A DNA stretch of 64,000 bases from Woeseiaceae bacterium. Lineage in GTDB: Bacteria; Pseudomonadota; Gammaproteobacteria; Steroidobacterales; Woeseiaceae. Positions 1 through 8,124 of this stretch are shown here, piece after piece; the first letter of the stretch is position 1; each line of letters opens with the position of its first letter. The notes beneath the pieces are model-generated. The model saw only the letters and a program-made list of their open reading frames with translations. It was not told the origin of the DNA and searched no databases. The stretch is taken from the NCBI GenBank assembly GCA_021773035.1, contig JAJFKU010000071.1, positions 1-64,000 of the forward strand, in the 5' to 3' direction. Position numbers and translations under genes: made by a program.

Positions 1-44
1 GGGCCGATGCCGTCGCCTGTGGCTCGTGAAGACGGCATCGGCCC
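1..44. repeat. Perfect 14-bp inverted repeat
   Basis: GGGCCGATGCCGTC at 1-14 is matched by its exact reverse complement at 31-44, with a 16-nt loop. No T-run follows on either strand, so it is not a classical intrinsic terminator. It may be the stem of a terminator belonging to a gene left of the window, or a REP-like palindrome. Nothing else is recognisable up to position 198. Confidence 0.6.
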
Positions 45-198
45 TCCCGGATCAACACCGGATTAAGAACTACACCGTTAATTATACTGTTACGTCGGCC
101 GCCTGAATCCACAGACCAATACGGTCACTCGATCTCGCTATTGCCTGACAGTGTCTGTCCGATCAAGATCCGACTATCACACCTGAGCACCGGTCAAA

Positions 199-1026
199 TC
201 AGTTGTTCAGATACTCCTGAAGTGAAATCTGTCCGTCACGATCTTCGTCGAATGCCGCAAACATCAGGCGATCGAACTCCATATCGCCTTCCAGGAGAAA
301 CGCGTCTTCCGACGCATAGCCCTCCTCGACGATGAGCTCGGGCATACCGACAGCCTCGACACAGGCTTCGCTCAAAGAAATACTCTCCGTAACATAGGCA
401 GTTTCCAGTTCATCGCGGGAAAGTGCGCCGTCGCCGTTCTTATCCATGGACATGAACTCGGCCTGGGTGTCCTCGGTAATCCGGGTACGAAACTCATCGA
501 AACTGATCTCGGTGTTGGCATCAACATCGAAGCGACTGAACTCCTGACTCTGTTCCGTCCCGAAGTCAGCCCCCGTGAATTCTTCACCCAGATCTGCCAG
601 CTCCCCGGCACATACTTCCGGGAATGGTTCCTCGCCATTTGGAAACTCGACGACAAATTCGTCACCCAGCGGCCTGTCAAATTCTTCGCGGCTGATGACG
701 CCATCCTCATTCCGGTCCAGATCGGCGAACGCGACGCGAACCGTTGCCTGCGCCATGGCGGGCTGTTGATAAAAACCTGAAGCGACGACACCCAGTACCG
801 CGACTGCGGTGGCCGCTATTGCAGTTTGTTTGAGAGCACCCGCTTTATTAGCCATGTTCCGATTCCTGTGATTCGATGTGGACGGTGTGGCAACGGACAA
901 TTCCTGCTCGATAACACTGCGTATCGTCTCACTGATCGACTCACCGCTTCTCGCGCTGTGCGCGCTCAGGCGTTCTTTCAGCTCCGGCGATACCCGCAGT
1001 TCGATTTTTTCCGTCTTTTTGGACAT
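199..1026 (-). CDS. Ribbon-helix-helix / transmembrane / EF-hand fusion protein
   Basis: 275 aa from ATG 1026, chosen because the RHH-like segment starts right there (KIELRVSPELKERL, then SISETIRSVIEQEL). A hydrophobic segment follows at about residues 66-86, ending in an AMA-QA signal-peptidase-like site. Four canonical EF-hand loops then start near residues 104, 167, 195 and 260, each with D-x-[DN]-x-[DN]-[GT] and a final Glu. RHH domains bind DNA and EF-hands bind calcium; joining them across a membrane segment is unusual. A second in-frame ATG at 855 has a good Shine-Dalgarno (AGGAA, 7-nt spacing) and would give a 218-aa secreted EF-hand protein. Either one membrane-tethered regulator is made, or two products, or two genes have fused by loss of a stop codon. 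Confidence 0.75.
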   Translation of the reverse strand: MSKKTEKIELRVSPELKERLSAHSARSGESISETIRSVIEQELSVATPSTSNHRNRNMANKAGALKQTAIAATAVAVLGVVASGFYQQPAMAQATVRVAFADLDRNEDGVISREEFDRPLGDEFVVEFPNGEEPFPEVCAGELADLGEEFTGADFGTEQSQEFSRFDVDANTEISFDEFRTRITEDTQAEFMSMDKNGDGALSRDELETAYVTESISLSEACVEAVGMPELIVEEGYASEDAFLLEGDMEFDRLMFAAFDEDRDGQISLQEYLNN

Positions 1027-1093
1027 TTCGGCCCTGATTCGTAACCACTGCACACAGGCTCGGTGCATACCGGGATAATATCAACAGCTTTCG

Positions 1094-1125
1094 TATCATG
1101 ACATCCCGGGTTTCGTGTCATGACA
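1094..1125. promoter_or_regulatory. Direct repeat of a TGTCATGACA palindrome, possible RHH operator
   Basis: TATCATGACA (1094-1103) and the perfect palindrome TGTCATGACA (1116-1125) are 22 bp apart, about two helical turns. They sit upstream of the RHH/EF-hand gene. RHH regulators commonly bind short tandem palindromes and autoregulate. The binding itself is inference. Confidence 0.4.
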
Positions 1126-1129
1126 GCGT

Positions 1130-1951
1130 CTACATCGGCAGTGTCGCTTCCATGATATCGCCATCGGCCTTTGCGGGGCTGCCGATACGACGGTCAAACT
1201 CCCTCAGGACCGCAGTGGATTCGGCAATAGCCATAGAAAGACGGCTCCGGGAGGCGCTCAGTTCCTGTTGCAACGATTCCGCATCGGCGGCGATGCCCGA
1301 AGTCGCCGCCTCGCCTGCCGGGCCCTGGATTCTGTTGCCGGGGAATGGCACGAGGTTGTTTGACTTAAGATAGCTGTGAAACTCGGCCCGAGCTGTCCTG
1401 ATGGCCTCTGCTGCCCTCTCAAGCGTAGTCCCCTGTTGTTCGAGCTGCGCCTGAAGCGCCTTGTTGAGCTTCTCGTACTCGGTCACGGCACCCTGCAGCG
1501 TTTCTATGCGCTTCGCGTCGGCGGCTCTTTCTTCCGTGAGCCCGGTGTGTCGCGCCAGCAAGCGACTGTAGCGATCACGCTCGATAACGACGTTCTTCTC
1601 CGCCTCACAGAGGCGGCTGATCGTCCGGCTTCGCTCAAGTTCGTCGATTGCCATATCGAAGTCCGGTCGCGAACCTGGCCGTCGGGCTGCTGTCGCGGAG
1701 CCATGCGCCCCGCTGGCCGTCTCAAACCCATCCAGTTGCCGCAGCGCGTTTCCCGAGCGCCTCGACGATTCCATGGTCAGCCGGGCAACTTCTTTTCTGG
1801 CCTGTTCAAGCGATACTTTGAAATACTTCTGGGTGTCTTTCGGGTTAGATAATTCGATCGGTGACGGCAGCGGTCGCAGGCGTTCGCTTTCATCGCCACC
1901 AGACGCATCGGCGGTCCCGCGCGATCGATCCGCATTATGTTCGCTATCCAT
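1130..1951 (-). CDS. Coiled-coil protein of unknown function
   Basis: 273 aa from ATG 1951; a longer TTG start at 2026 is possible but less likely. The protein has no signal peptide or membrane segment. It is rich in Glu, Arg, Ala and Gln with heptad-like stretches, including ERSRTISRLCEAEKNVVIER, and regions around AKRIETLQGAVTEYEKLNKA and TTLERAAEAIRTARAEFHSY. This suggests a long cytoplasmic coiled coil. It is divergent from the bactofilin pair and lies upstream of the RHH/EF-hand gene on the same strand. A structural or scaffolding partner of the bactofilins is possible from position only. I do not recognise a family. Confidence 0.6.
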   Translation of the reverse strand: MDSEHNADRSRGTADASGGDESERLRPLPSPIELSNPKDTQKYFKVSLEQARKEVARLTMESSRRSGNALRQLDGFETASGAHGSATAARRPGSRPDFDMAIDELERSRTISRLCEAEKNVVIERDRYSRLLARHTGLTEERAADAKRIETLQGAVTEYEKLNKALQAQLEQQGTTLERAAEAIRTARAEFHSYLKSNNLVPFPGNRIQGPAGEAATSGIAADAESLQQELSASRSRLSMAIAESTAVLREFDRRIGSPAKADGDIMEATLPM

Positions 1952-2129
1952 AGCAGTGCCTGAGCAGAGTCTTTCGACCGATGATGTTCTTAATACACGA
2001 TGAAAAAGCCGTCGACAATGTCTCAAGATTGCGACGGACTAATTTTCGCTGACTATGTTCAACGAATCCTCGCTCGACCGGCTGTAGCCGTTCGGCGACA
2101 AAAATACCTGCCCACCATCGTTAGCGTTT

Positions 2130-2145
2130 TGTGATCGATATCACC
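2130..2145. promoter_or_regulatory. CRP-like binding site before the bactofilin operon
   Basis: TGTGA-TCGATA-TCACC matches the CRP consensus TGTGA-N6-TCACA in 9 of 10 fixed positions and is followed by GCAAA. It lies about 80 bp upstream of the first bactofilin start, in the divergent region shared with the coiled-coil gene. That a CRP homologue binds here is inference. Confidence 0.4.
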
Positions 2146-2226
2146 GCAAACTTTGTGAACCAGTTCCACAATTGCGTCCACATTGATGGATGCCCGTTCG
2201 GACATCCTTTATTCAGGGAGCAGGAA

Positions 2227-2691
2227 ATGAGCAATCCGTATGATAAGTCCACGATTACGCATTCGTCCGTGTTAGGCCCCACGCTGAAGTTCAAAGGTGA
2301 GTTGACCGCAAACGAAAACCTGTTGATACAAGGGCAGGTAGACGGTTCGATCAAACACTCGTCCCTGCTCACTATCGGCAAGGAAGGAAAACTGAAAGCC
2401 GACGTCAGTGCCGAGTACATTGCGATCGACGGTAAAGTCGTTGGCGATCTCTCCGGCACCACATCCGTGGTCGTCAATGAGGGTGCAGATGTCAAGGGCA
2501 ACATAAACAGCCCGAAAGTCACGCTGCGCGATGGCGCGGTCTTCAACGGCAGCATCGATATGACCGGCAAAGAGCAGTCGAAGACGTCGGCCCCGGACAA
2601 GGACGTAAAGGCCAGTGAAACGCGGCGGAAAAAGGCAGCCGACGACGGCGACAGAGTCGATTTAGCCAATAAGAAATCGGCCAGCGCCTGA
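2227..2691 (+). CDS. Bactofilin (polymer-forming cytoskeletal protein) 1
   Basis: 154 aa from ATG 2227, preceded by GGGAGCAGGAA. The centre carries the bactofilin beta-helix repeat: LKFKGELTANENLLIQGQVDG, IDGKVVGDLSGT, VNEGADVKGNI and LRDGAVFNGSIDM. Lysine-rich, disordered tails flank it (KDVKASETRRKKAADDGDR). Bactofilins self-assemble without nucleotide into membrane-associated filaments that localise cell-wall enzymes or polar machinery. It is followed after 20 nt by a second bactofilin, so the two probably co-polymerise. Confidence 0.93.
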   Translation: MSNPYDKSTITHSSVLGPTLKFKGELTANENLLIQGQVDGSIKHSSLLTIGKEGKLKADVSAEYIAIDGKVVGDLSGTTSVVVNEGADVKGNINSPKVTLRDGAVFNGSIDMTGKEQSKTSAPDKDVKASETRRKKAADDGDRVDLANKKSASA

Positions 2692-2711
2692 ACCGAAAAA
2701 GGAGAGCAATT

Positions 2712-3164
2712 ATGAGTGATACCGAGATTATGAAAACTCCGAACTGGCAGAACGACACAAAGATGACTGACTCGCAGGTTATTCAGTTCAAGGACGTACC
2801 CGATTCAGTGCGTAAGGAGCCTATCGTTTCAGTGATCGGCGAGTCGCTGCATTTCAAGGGAGAACTGTCGGCCGGTGAAGACCTGATCATCGAGGGTACC
2901 GTTGAGGGTACGATCGACCAGGGTTCCTGCTGCCTGACTCTGAAGCCAAACGGCAGGATACTGGCTGACGTCAACGCCACGAAGATATTCATCGAAGGTG
3001 ATGTCAAGGGAGACCTGCATGCGACGGTAAGCGTCACGGTACGAGAATCCGGGACGGTGAGCGGAAACATCGTTGCACCCACGGTGGCCATCAACGAAGG
3101 CGCAACCTTCAACGGCTGCATCGAAATGCGCGCTCCCGGCGATGCGCCGAGAAAGAAGAAATAG
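2712..3164 (+). CDS. Bactofilin (polymer-forming cytoskeletal protein) 2
   Basis: 150 aa, start set by AAAGGAGAG just before ATG 2712. It has the same beta-helical core as its neighbour: LHFKGELSAGEDLIIEGTVEG, FIEGDVKGDLHAT, VRESGTVSGNI and INEGATFNGCIEM. The N-terminal tail is longer and the C-terminus is a short basic tail (APRKKK). It is the second gene of a two-gene operon that ends in a hairpin terminator. Paralogous bactofilin pairs usually form mixed filaments. Confidence 0.93.
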   Translation: MSDTEIMKTPNWQNDTKMTDSQVIQFKDVPDSVRKEPIVSVIGESLHFKGELSAGEDLIIEGTVEGTIDQGSCCLTLKPNGRILADVNATKIFIEGDVKGDLHATVSVTVRESGTVSGNIVAPTVAINEGATFNGCIEMRAPGDAPRKKK

Positions 3165-3181
3165 CACGGCCAGAAAAACAG

Positions 3182-3215
3182 CGGCACCCACCTCATGTGT
3201 GGGTGTCGTTTCTCT
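3182..3215 (+). terminator. Rho-independent terminator of the bactofilin operon
   Basis: A 10-bp stem (3182-3191 with 3199-3208, one G-T wobble) with a 7-nt loop is followed by TTTCTCTCT. It lies 17 nt after the second bactofilin stop. Confidence 0.7.
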
Positions 3216-3265
3216 CTAATTAGTTGAGATTCTTTGCTTTATAGACTTTGAGTTTGACAGCGGAC

Positions 3266-3287
3266 TATAATATGACTTCGAATGCAA
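3266..3287 (+). promoter_or_regulatory. -10 box with abutting LacI-type operator (site 1)
   Basis: TATAAT at 3266-3271 is directly followed by ATGACTTCGAATGCAA (3272-3287), the reverse of the cluster motif TTGCATTCGAAGTCAT. The operator would cover the transcription start, the classical position for repression. The -35 is poor (TAGACT at 3242-3247, 18-bp spacer). Confidence 0.65.
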
Positions 3288-3302
3288 AACTCGTAGTCCT
3301 CG

Positions 3303-4343
3303 ATGAAATCGTCCGAACTCAAGACCCTCCTGACCGCCTTTCGAACCGCCACCGCGGACTTTGAAACCGACACCGTTCGCGCCGCACTGTCAGGGCTGTT
3401 TACCCCCGACGCAACAATTCATCTCTGCCACCCATTTGGCACACTGGATGGAGCGGACGCCTATTTAGACGCCTGCCTGGCTCCCCTGCATGCCGCCATG
3501 CCCGATCTCGAGCGGCGTGACATGATCCTCCTGGCCGGCACTACGGCCGAAGGACAGGACTGGATAGGTGCCATGGGGAATTACATGGGCACCTTCCTTT
3601 CACCCCTGCTCGATATCCCGCCAAGCGGACAACTGGCGCATATGCGCTACCACGAGTATTTCCGGGTCGAGGACGGCAAGGTCACTCAAATGCAGGCCAT
3701 CTGGGACCTGCCCGAACTGATGATGCAGGCGCAGGCCTGGCCGATGGCACCGCAGCTTGGCGCCTTTACCTGCACGCCGGCGCCGATGAGCGGCGATGGG
3801 CTCACCGCATCCGGCGACGGGCAGGCGGCGCTGGATCACGTGCTGGCCATGGTGGGCGCCCTGGGCCACCACCCGAGCAATCCGGATCCGGCGGTAATGC
3901 AGCTCGACAAGTACTGGCACCCACGCTTTAACTGGTACGGCCCGGCAGGCGTCGGCACGGCTCGCGGCATTGCCGGCTTTCGAAACTGGCACCAGATTCC
4001 GTTCCTGCACGCCATGCCGGACCGCGGTCTCGACGAGAAAGTCGACCTCAAGTCCCACTGGATCGGCGAAGGCGACTATGTCTGCGAAACCGGATGGCCC
4101 AACATGAGCATGACGCTGTCGGACGATGGTTGGATGGGCATCGCACCCGCCGGTAAGAAGGTGGATCTACGCAGTCTCGATTTCTGGCGCCTGGAACGTG
4201 GCCTTATCCGCGAAAACTGGGTGTTGATCGACCTCCTGGACCTTTACCGCCAGCTTGGCGTCGACGTACTGGGCCGACTTCGTGAATTCAACAAGGCGCG
4301 CAGCATTGGCGCGATAACGCTGCCTGACGGCATGACGGTGTAG
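3303..4343 (+). CDS. Tandem SnoaL/NTF2-like protein 1
   Basis: 346 aa, cytoplasmic. Two NTF2-like alpha+beta cones occur in tandem. The first covers about residues 5-150, with MRYHEYFRVEDGKVTQMQ as its last strands. The second covers about 175-330, with FNWYGPAGVGTARG and RENWVLIDLLDLYRQLGVD. SnoaL-like folds act as cyclases, isomerases, hydratases or small-molecule dehydratases; the reaction here is unknown. It heads a three-gene unit with an alpha/beta hydrolase and an RraA-like protein, under operator site 1. It is paralogous to the genes at 18175 and 21723, most closely the latter, which shares WYGPTGIGT and ENWVFIDLL. Confidence 0.85.
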   Translation: MKSSELKTLLTAFRTATADFETDTVRAALSGLFTPDATIHLCHPFGTLDGADAYLDACLAPLHAAMPDLERRDMILLAGTTAEGQDWIGAMGNYMGTFLSPLLDIPPSGQLAHMRYHEYFRVEDGKVTQMQAIWDLPELMMQAQAWPMAPQLGAFTCTPAPMSGDGLTASGDGQAALDHVLAMVGALGHHPSNPDPAVMQLDKYWHPRFNWYGPAGVGTARGIAGFRNWHQIPFLHAMPDRGLDEKVDLKSHWIGEGDYVCETGWPNMSMTLSDDGWMGIAPAGKKVDLRSLDFWRLERGLIRENWVLIDLLDLYRQLGVDVLGRLREFNKARSIGAITLPDGMTV

Positions 4344-4371
4344 CCATGCCCCGCAGCATTTCTTCCTGGCA

Positions 4372-5067
4372 ATGAACGAGCCGCTGCTTTTGTTACCCGG
4401 GATGATGTGCGATGCGCGTTTGTTCACGCCGCAGATTGCCCGGTTTTCCGCGAACCGCCCGGTGATGGTGGCGCCACTAACGGGACGAAGCTCGTTTCAG
4501 GAACTGACTGAGGACATCCTCATGCGCGCTCCGCCGCATTTCGCACTCGCGGGCTTGTCGATGGGCGGTATCGCCGCCATGGAGATCATCCGACGAGCCC
4601 CCCAGCGCGTTACCCGACTGGCCCTGATGGATACAAACCCGCATGCCGAGCCGGCTGATCGCGCAGCGAAGCGCGATTTACAAATCGAACGTGTACTCAA
4701 CGGCGGTTTACGATCGGTGATGCGCGACGAGATGAAACCGAACTACCTGAGCGATGGCCCGAACACCGCTCGTGTTCTCGACCTGTGCATGGCGATGGCC
4801 GAAGACCTGGGCGCGAACGTTTTTGCCGATCAGTCGCGTGCGCTGCAGTGTCGCCCGGAGCAAAGCGAGAACCTCGGCAATATCAGGGTGCCCGCGCTGA
4901 TCCTCTGCGGCGAAGACGACACCCTCTGCCCGATCCTGCAACACGAACTCATGCGCGACCTTATTCCGGGCGCGCGCCTGGCCGTTATTCCCGGAGCCGG
5001 TCACCTGCCGACGCTGGAACAACCCGAACGCAGCAACGAAGAACTCGAACTATGGATGAACAGCTGA
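4372..5067 (+). CDS. Alpha/beta hydrolase
   Basis: 231 aa, no signal peptide. The nucleophile elbow GLSMGG places the catalytic Ser at 63. The likely acid is in CGEDDTLCP and the His in IPGAGHLPTLE, completing a Ser-Asp-His triad. The size and the absence of a large lid fit small ester or lactone hydrolases such as the MhpC/RsbQ types. It follows the SnoaL-like gene by 28 nt and overlaps the RraA-like gene by 16 nt, so the three are co-expressed. The substrate is unknown; a C-C bond or lactone hydrolysis step in the cluster's pathway is an inference. Confidence 0.9.
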   Translation: MNEPLLLLPGMMCDARLFTPQIARFSANRPVMVAPLTGRSSFQELTEDILMRAPPHFALAGLSMGGIAAMEIIRRAPQRVTRLALMDTNPHAEPADRAAKRDLQIERVLNGGLRSVMRDEMKPNYLSDGPNTARVLDLCMAMAEDLGANVFADQSRALQCRPEQSENLGNIRVPALILCGEDDTLCPILQHELMRDLIPGARLAVIPGAGHLPTLEQPERSNEELELWMNS

Positions 5068-5762
5068 TACCCGACGATTTACTTGCCCTGTTGCAGAAAG
5101 TGGACACACCCACCGTCTGCAACGCCATCGAGGTAGCGCAAGGTCACCGCGGCTTCGACCGCTTCACAAAGGGAACCATGCAACATTCCAAACCCGGCGA
5201 CCCTCCGATTGTCGGCTTCGCACGGACAGCGAAAATTGCCGGTCGTCTGCCGCCGGCCGAAGACGCGGCCGTGATTAGCGCGCGCAGAATGGACTACTTC
5301 CGGTCCATAGCCGATGGCCCGCGCCCGTCTGCTGCCGTTGTTGAGGATATCGATTATCCCGATTGCGTCGCCGGATGGTGGGGTGAGGTCCATGTCGCGG
5401 TTCACAAGGGACTTGGTCTCAGCGGCGCCGTCACTAACGGCGTGATGCGCGACCTCGATGTAATGGACGAAGGATTCCCGGTGCTGGCCGGGTCGATTGG
5501 CGTCAGTCATGGCTTCGTTCATGTCGTGGAAATTGGCTCGCCCGTTAACGTATTCGGCATCACCGTGTCGCAGGGTGAACTGCTTCATGCGGACCGGCAC
5601 GGCGCGCTGGTCATCCCGAGAGACCTTATTCCGGACCTCAAGGCGGCTATCGATACAGTGATCGCCAATGAGGCGATCGTCATCGGGCCCGCGCGCAGGC
5701 CGGGTTTCGATATCGACGAACTCGAACACGCGTGGGCCAGGTTCGAAGCGGCAAGGACCTGA
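5052..5762 (+). CDS. RraA-like / HMG-type aldolase family protein
   Basis: 236 aa from ATG 5052, a start inside the preceding hydrolase gene. The family hallmark GAVTNGVMRDLD carries the Arg-Asp pair (R133, D134) that binds substrate and a divalent metal in 4-hydroxy-4-methyl-2-oxoglutarate aldolases. RraA relatives include those aldolases, oxaloacetate decarboxylases and a ribonuclease E inhibitor. The catabolic setting favours an aldolase or decarboxylase acting on a 2-oxo acid. The protein is longer than E. coli RraA (about 160 aa), like other catabolic members. Confidence 0.85.
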   Translation: MDEQLIPDDLLALLQKVDTPTVCNAIEVAQGHRGFDRFTKGTMQHSKPGDPPIVGFARTAKIAGRLPPAEDAAVISARRMDYFRSIADGPRPSAAVVEDIDYPDCVAGWWGEVHVAVHKGLGLSGAVTNGVMRDLDVMDEGFPVLAGSIGVSHGFVHVVEIGSPVNVFGITVSQGELLHADRHGALVIPRDLIPDLKAAIDTVIANEAIVIGPARRPGFDIDELEHAWARFEAART

Positions 5763-5789
5763 GCAGCACGTTCGCGGGGTGCCGCAACT

Positions 5790-8033
5790 TCAGGCCGGCA
5801 GGTCCACGTCGACGACGATGCGTCGCAGCCGTTGATTGAGCCTGAAGGGCGGTGCATATTTGCGCGTGATCGGGGCGTGCTGATTCTCGCCGCAGCGAAT
5901 ACCGGAATTGGCAGCGTAGATCGGCCACATTTGTCGAAGCTCTACTTCAGCGAGCGTCCGGTCATCGACAGACAGTTGCGCAATCGCAGACGTCTCCCCG
6001 GTTTTCCTGATGCGCACTCCCAGCTTGTGCAGTCCCGGCCCGATTCGCTCCGTCGCAGCGACGTAATAAGCCTCGTTGCGCGTATATACGTAGGCAAAAT
6101 TCACATAGCCATCGTCGATAAACCACTCGTAACCGCAGCTACTGTCTCCCGATGCGAGCAGAACGCCGTTTACCGCCGAGTCGTCAACTTCGATTTCGGC
6201 CGAAAATTGCGAATCATGCGAATAAATATCGGGCGCACTGAGACGATCAAGCCGTGTCATACGCGGGTAAAAAACGTAGGTTGCACGCGGCGCAGGAACG
6301 GCATTCTGATACAACTTCAATGCATCGTCTTCCAGTGGCAACACGTTGTAGCGCTCGGCCTCGTCGCGCCAAAGCCCGATCATTCGTCGTAAGCGTTCCG
6401 GATCGGCATCAGCCAGGTTGTGAACTTCCGAAAAATCTTCGGAAGCACGATAAAGCTCCCACACGTCATCGCCATAGTCAGTTCCGGGCGTATGACGCGC
6501 GACGGCTTTCCAGCCGTCGGCCCAAACCGCACGGTCACCGAGGGTTTCGAAGTACTGCACCGTTTTGTTTGTTGCCGCCTGCGGATTGTCGAACGAATAG
6601 GCGAAACTCAAGCCCTGTAGCGACAGCGGCGCATTACCGCAAAACTCCCGTGGCATACCGGTATCGATCATTGTCAGCAGCGTCGGTACAAGGTCGATCG
6701 CATGATGGTACTGCGAGTTGATAATGTTCGAAGGAATCTCTCCTCGCGGCCAGTTGACGATCAGCGGTGAACGGATACCCCCCTCGTAGGTGTCGGACTT
6801 ATACCATTTCAGCGGCGTGTTGCTGACCTGCGCCCAACCGCGTGCCGTTCCACAGTAGGACGCGTCACTCCCCAACAGATCGAGGTTGGCGATCGAATCA
6901 GCCAGTGAGGCGGTACCGAGATAAGCATCGCGTCGCACATCGACACTGCCGTAGACGGCGCCGCCGGGTGCTGCGCCATTGTCAGATAAAACGACCAGTA
7001 TCGTATCGTCAAACTGCTGTTCCGATTTCAGAAAGCCCAACAGTCTTTCCAGCTGCCGGTCGGTGTGCTCCAGGAATGCCGCATAGACCTCCTGACTGCG
7101 AGTCGCGAGCTGCCTCTCGGCATCGCTCAGCTCGTTCCAGTCCGGCACGTCGGGATTGAGCGGCAAATCGGTATCCGGTGGTACCACACCCATGGCGACC
7201 TGTTTGTCGAACCTTCTTTGACGAACCGCATCCCAACCGCCGTCATACCTGCCACGATGCCGTTTGATATCGTCTTGTGGCGCGTGCAGCGGAAAGTGCA
7301 TTGCACCGAATGCCAGGTAAAGGAAGAACGGGTTATCGGGTGAAGCGGCGACGTGATCGGCGATATAGTCAATGGAGCGGTCGACCAGGTCGTTACTCAG
7401 ATGGTAATCGTCAGATTTATCCGGATAGGCCGGCGACGTGTTCTCGAACATCTCCGGATGCCAGTGATCCATGGCATTGCCATGAAAACCGTACCAGCGA
7501 TCGAAGCCACGACTCGTCGGCCAGTGATCGAACGGGCCCGTTGCATTCTGGTCATCGAGCGATGACAGGTGCCATTTTCCAACGGCGAATGTCGAGTAAC
7601 CATCGGTTTTCAGAATTTCCGGCAGCGTCATTGCGTCCTGCCGAATCCAGCCGTGATAGCCCGGATGATCGGCCCGGCCCCACTCCGCAATATTGCCGAC
7701 ACCGACCGCGTGCGCATTGCGCCCGGTCAGGAGACAGGCCCGCGTCGGCGCACATAGCGCAGTGACATGGAAATTGTTGAACCGGACACCGCTCGCGGCA
7801 AGACCGTCGATCGCCGGTGTCTTTAGCTCAGACCCGTAGCAACCCAGGTCGGCGAAACCGACATCGTCCAATACTGCAACCACGATATTCGGTTTGCGAT
7901 CGAGCCTGCGCGGCTGCCAGCCCGGATCGGTGGTTGAATGCCCTGAACTTGGCGCTGTATCCGCCGCCATCGCGTAGGGCATGGCGCCGGCACTCGCGGT
8001 CGCCGCGAGAAACTTCCGCCGGGTGATTGTCAT
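5790..8033 (-). CDS. Arylsulfatase-type sulfatase, probably Tat-exported
   Basis: 747 aa from ATG 8033 (SD CAGGACC). The N-terminus TRRKFLAATASAGA resembles a Tat signal, and folded, cofactor-bearing sulfatases often use Tat. The sulfatase signature CAPTRACLLTG begins at Cys94, which must be oxidised to formylglycine. Metal ligands include the DD pair in VAVLDDVGFADLGCYG and a later DNGAAPGG. Residues beyond about 560 form an extra beta-rich domain. It lies 91 nt downstream of the TonB receptor on the same strand and probably belongs to that unit. The predicted role is removal of a sulfate ester from the cluster's substrate in the periplasm. No formylglycine-generating enzyme is in the window. 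Confidence 0.93.
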   Translation of the reverse strand: MTITRRKFLAATASAGAMPYAMAADTAPSSGHSTTDPGWQPRRLDRKPNIVVAVLDDVGFADLGCYGSELKTPAIDGLAASGVRFNNFHVTALCAPTRACLLTGRNAHAVGVGNIAEWGRADHPGYHGWIRQDAMTLPEILKTDGYSTFAVGKWHLSSLDDQNATGPFDHWPTSRGFDRWYGFHGNAMDHWHPEMFENTSPAYPDKSDDYHLSNDLVDRSIDYIADHVAASPDNPFFLYLAFGAMHFPLHAPQDDIKRHRGRYDGGWDAVRQRRFDKQVAMGVVPPDTDLPLNPDVPDWNELSDAERQLATRSQEVYAAFLEHTDRQLERLLGFLKSEQQFDDTILVVLSDNGAAPGGAVYGSVDVRRDAYLGTASLADSIANLDLLGSDASYCGTARGWAQVSNTPLKWYKSDTYEGGIRSPLIVNWPRGEIPSNIINSQYHHAIDLVPTLLTMIDTGMPREFCGNAPLSLQGLSFAYSFDNPQAATNKTVQYFETLGDRAVWADGWKAVARHTPGTDYGDDVWELYRASEDFSEVHNLADADPERLRRMIGLWRDEAERYNVLPLEDDALKLYQNAVPAPRATYVFYPRMTRLDRLSAPDIYSHDSQFSAEIEVDDSAVNGVLLASGDSSCGYEWFIDDGYVNFAYVYTRNEAYYVAATERIGPGLHKLGVRIRKTGETSAIAQLSVDDRTLAEVELRQMWPIYAANSGIRCGENQHAPITRKYAPPFRLNQRLRRIVVDVDLPA

Positions 8034-8124
8034 TACAAGGTCCTGATTGGTCAATAGGCGTTTGCCCAAAAGAGTAAGGGGACCGAAGTCCCCTCACACC
8101 GCACCCTTAGTGCTGGGGGAACTA

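Noticed and set aside
1130..2026. TTG start at 2026 for the coiled-coil gene
   Set aside because: The ATG at 1951 is a stronger initiation codon, and the added residues are Arg/Cys-rich and unlike the rest of the protein.
3254..3271. TTGACA-TATAAT pair before the first SnoaL gene
   Set aside because: Only 6 nt separate the two boxes, so the TTGACA cannot be the -35 of that -10.
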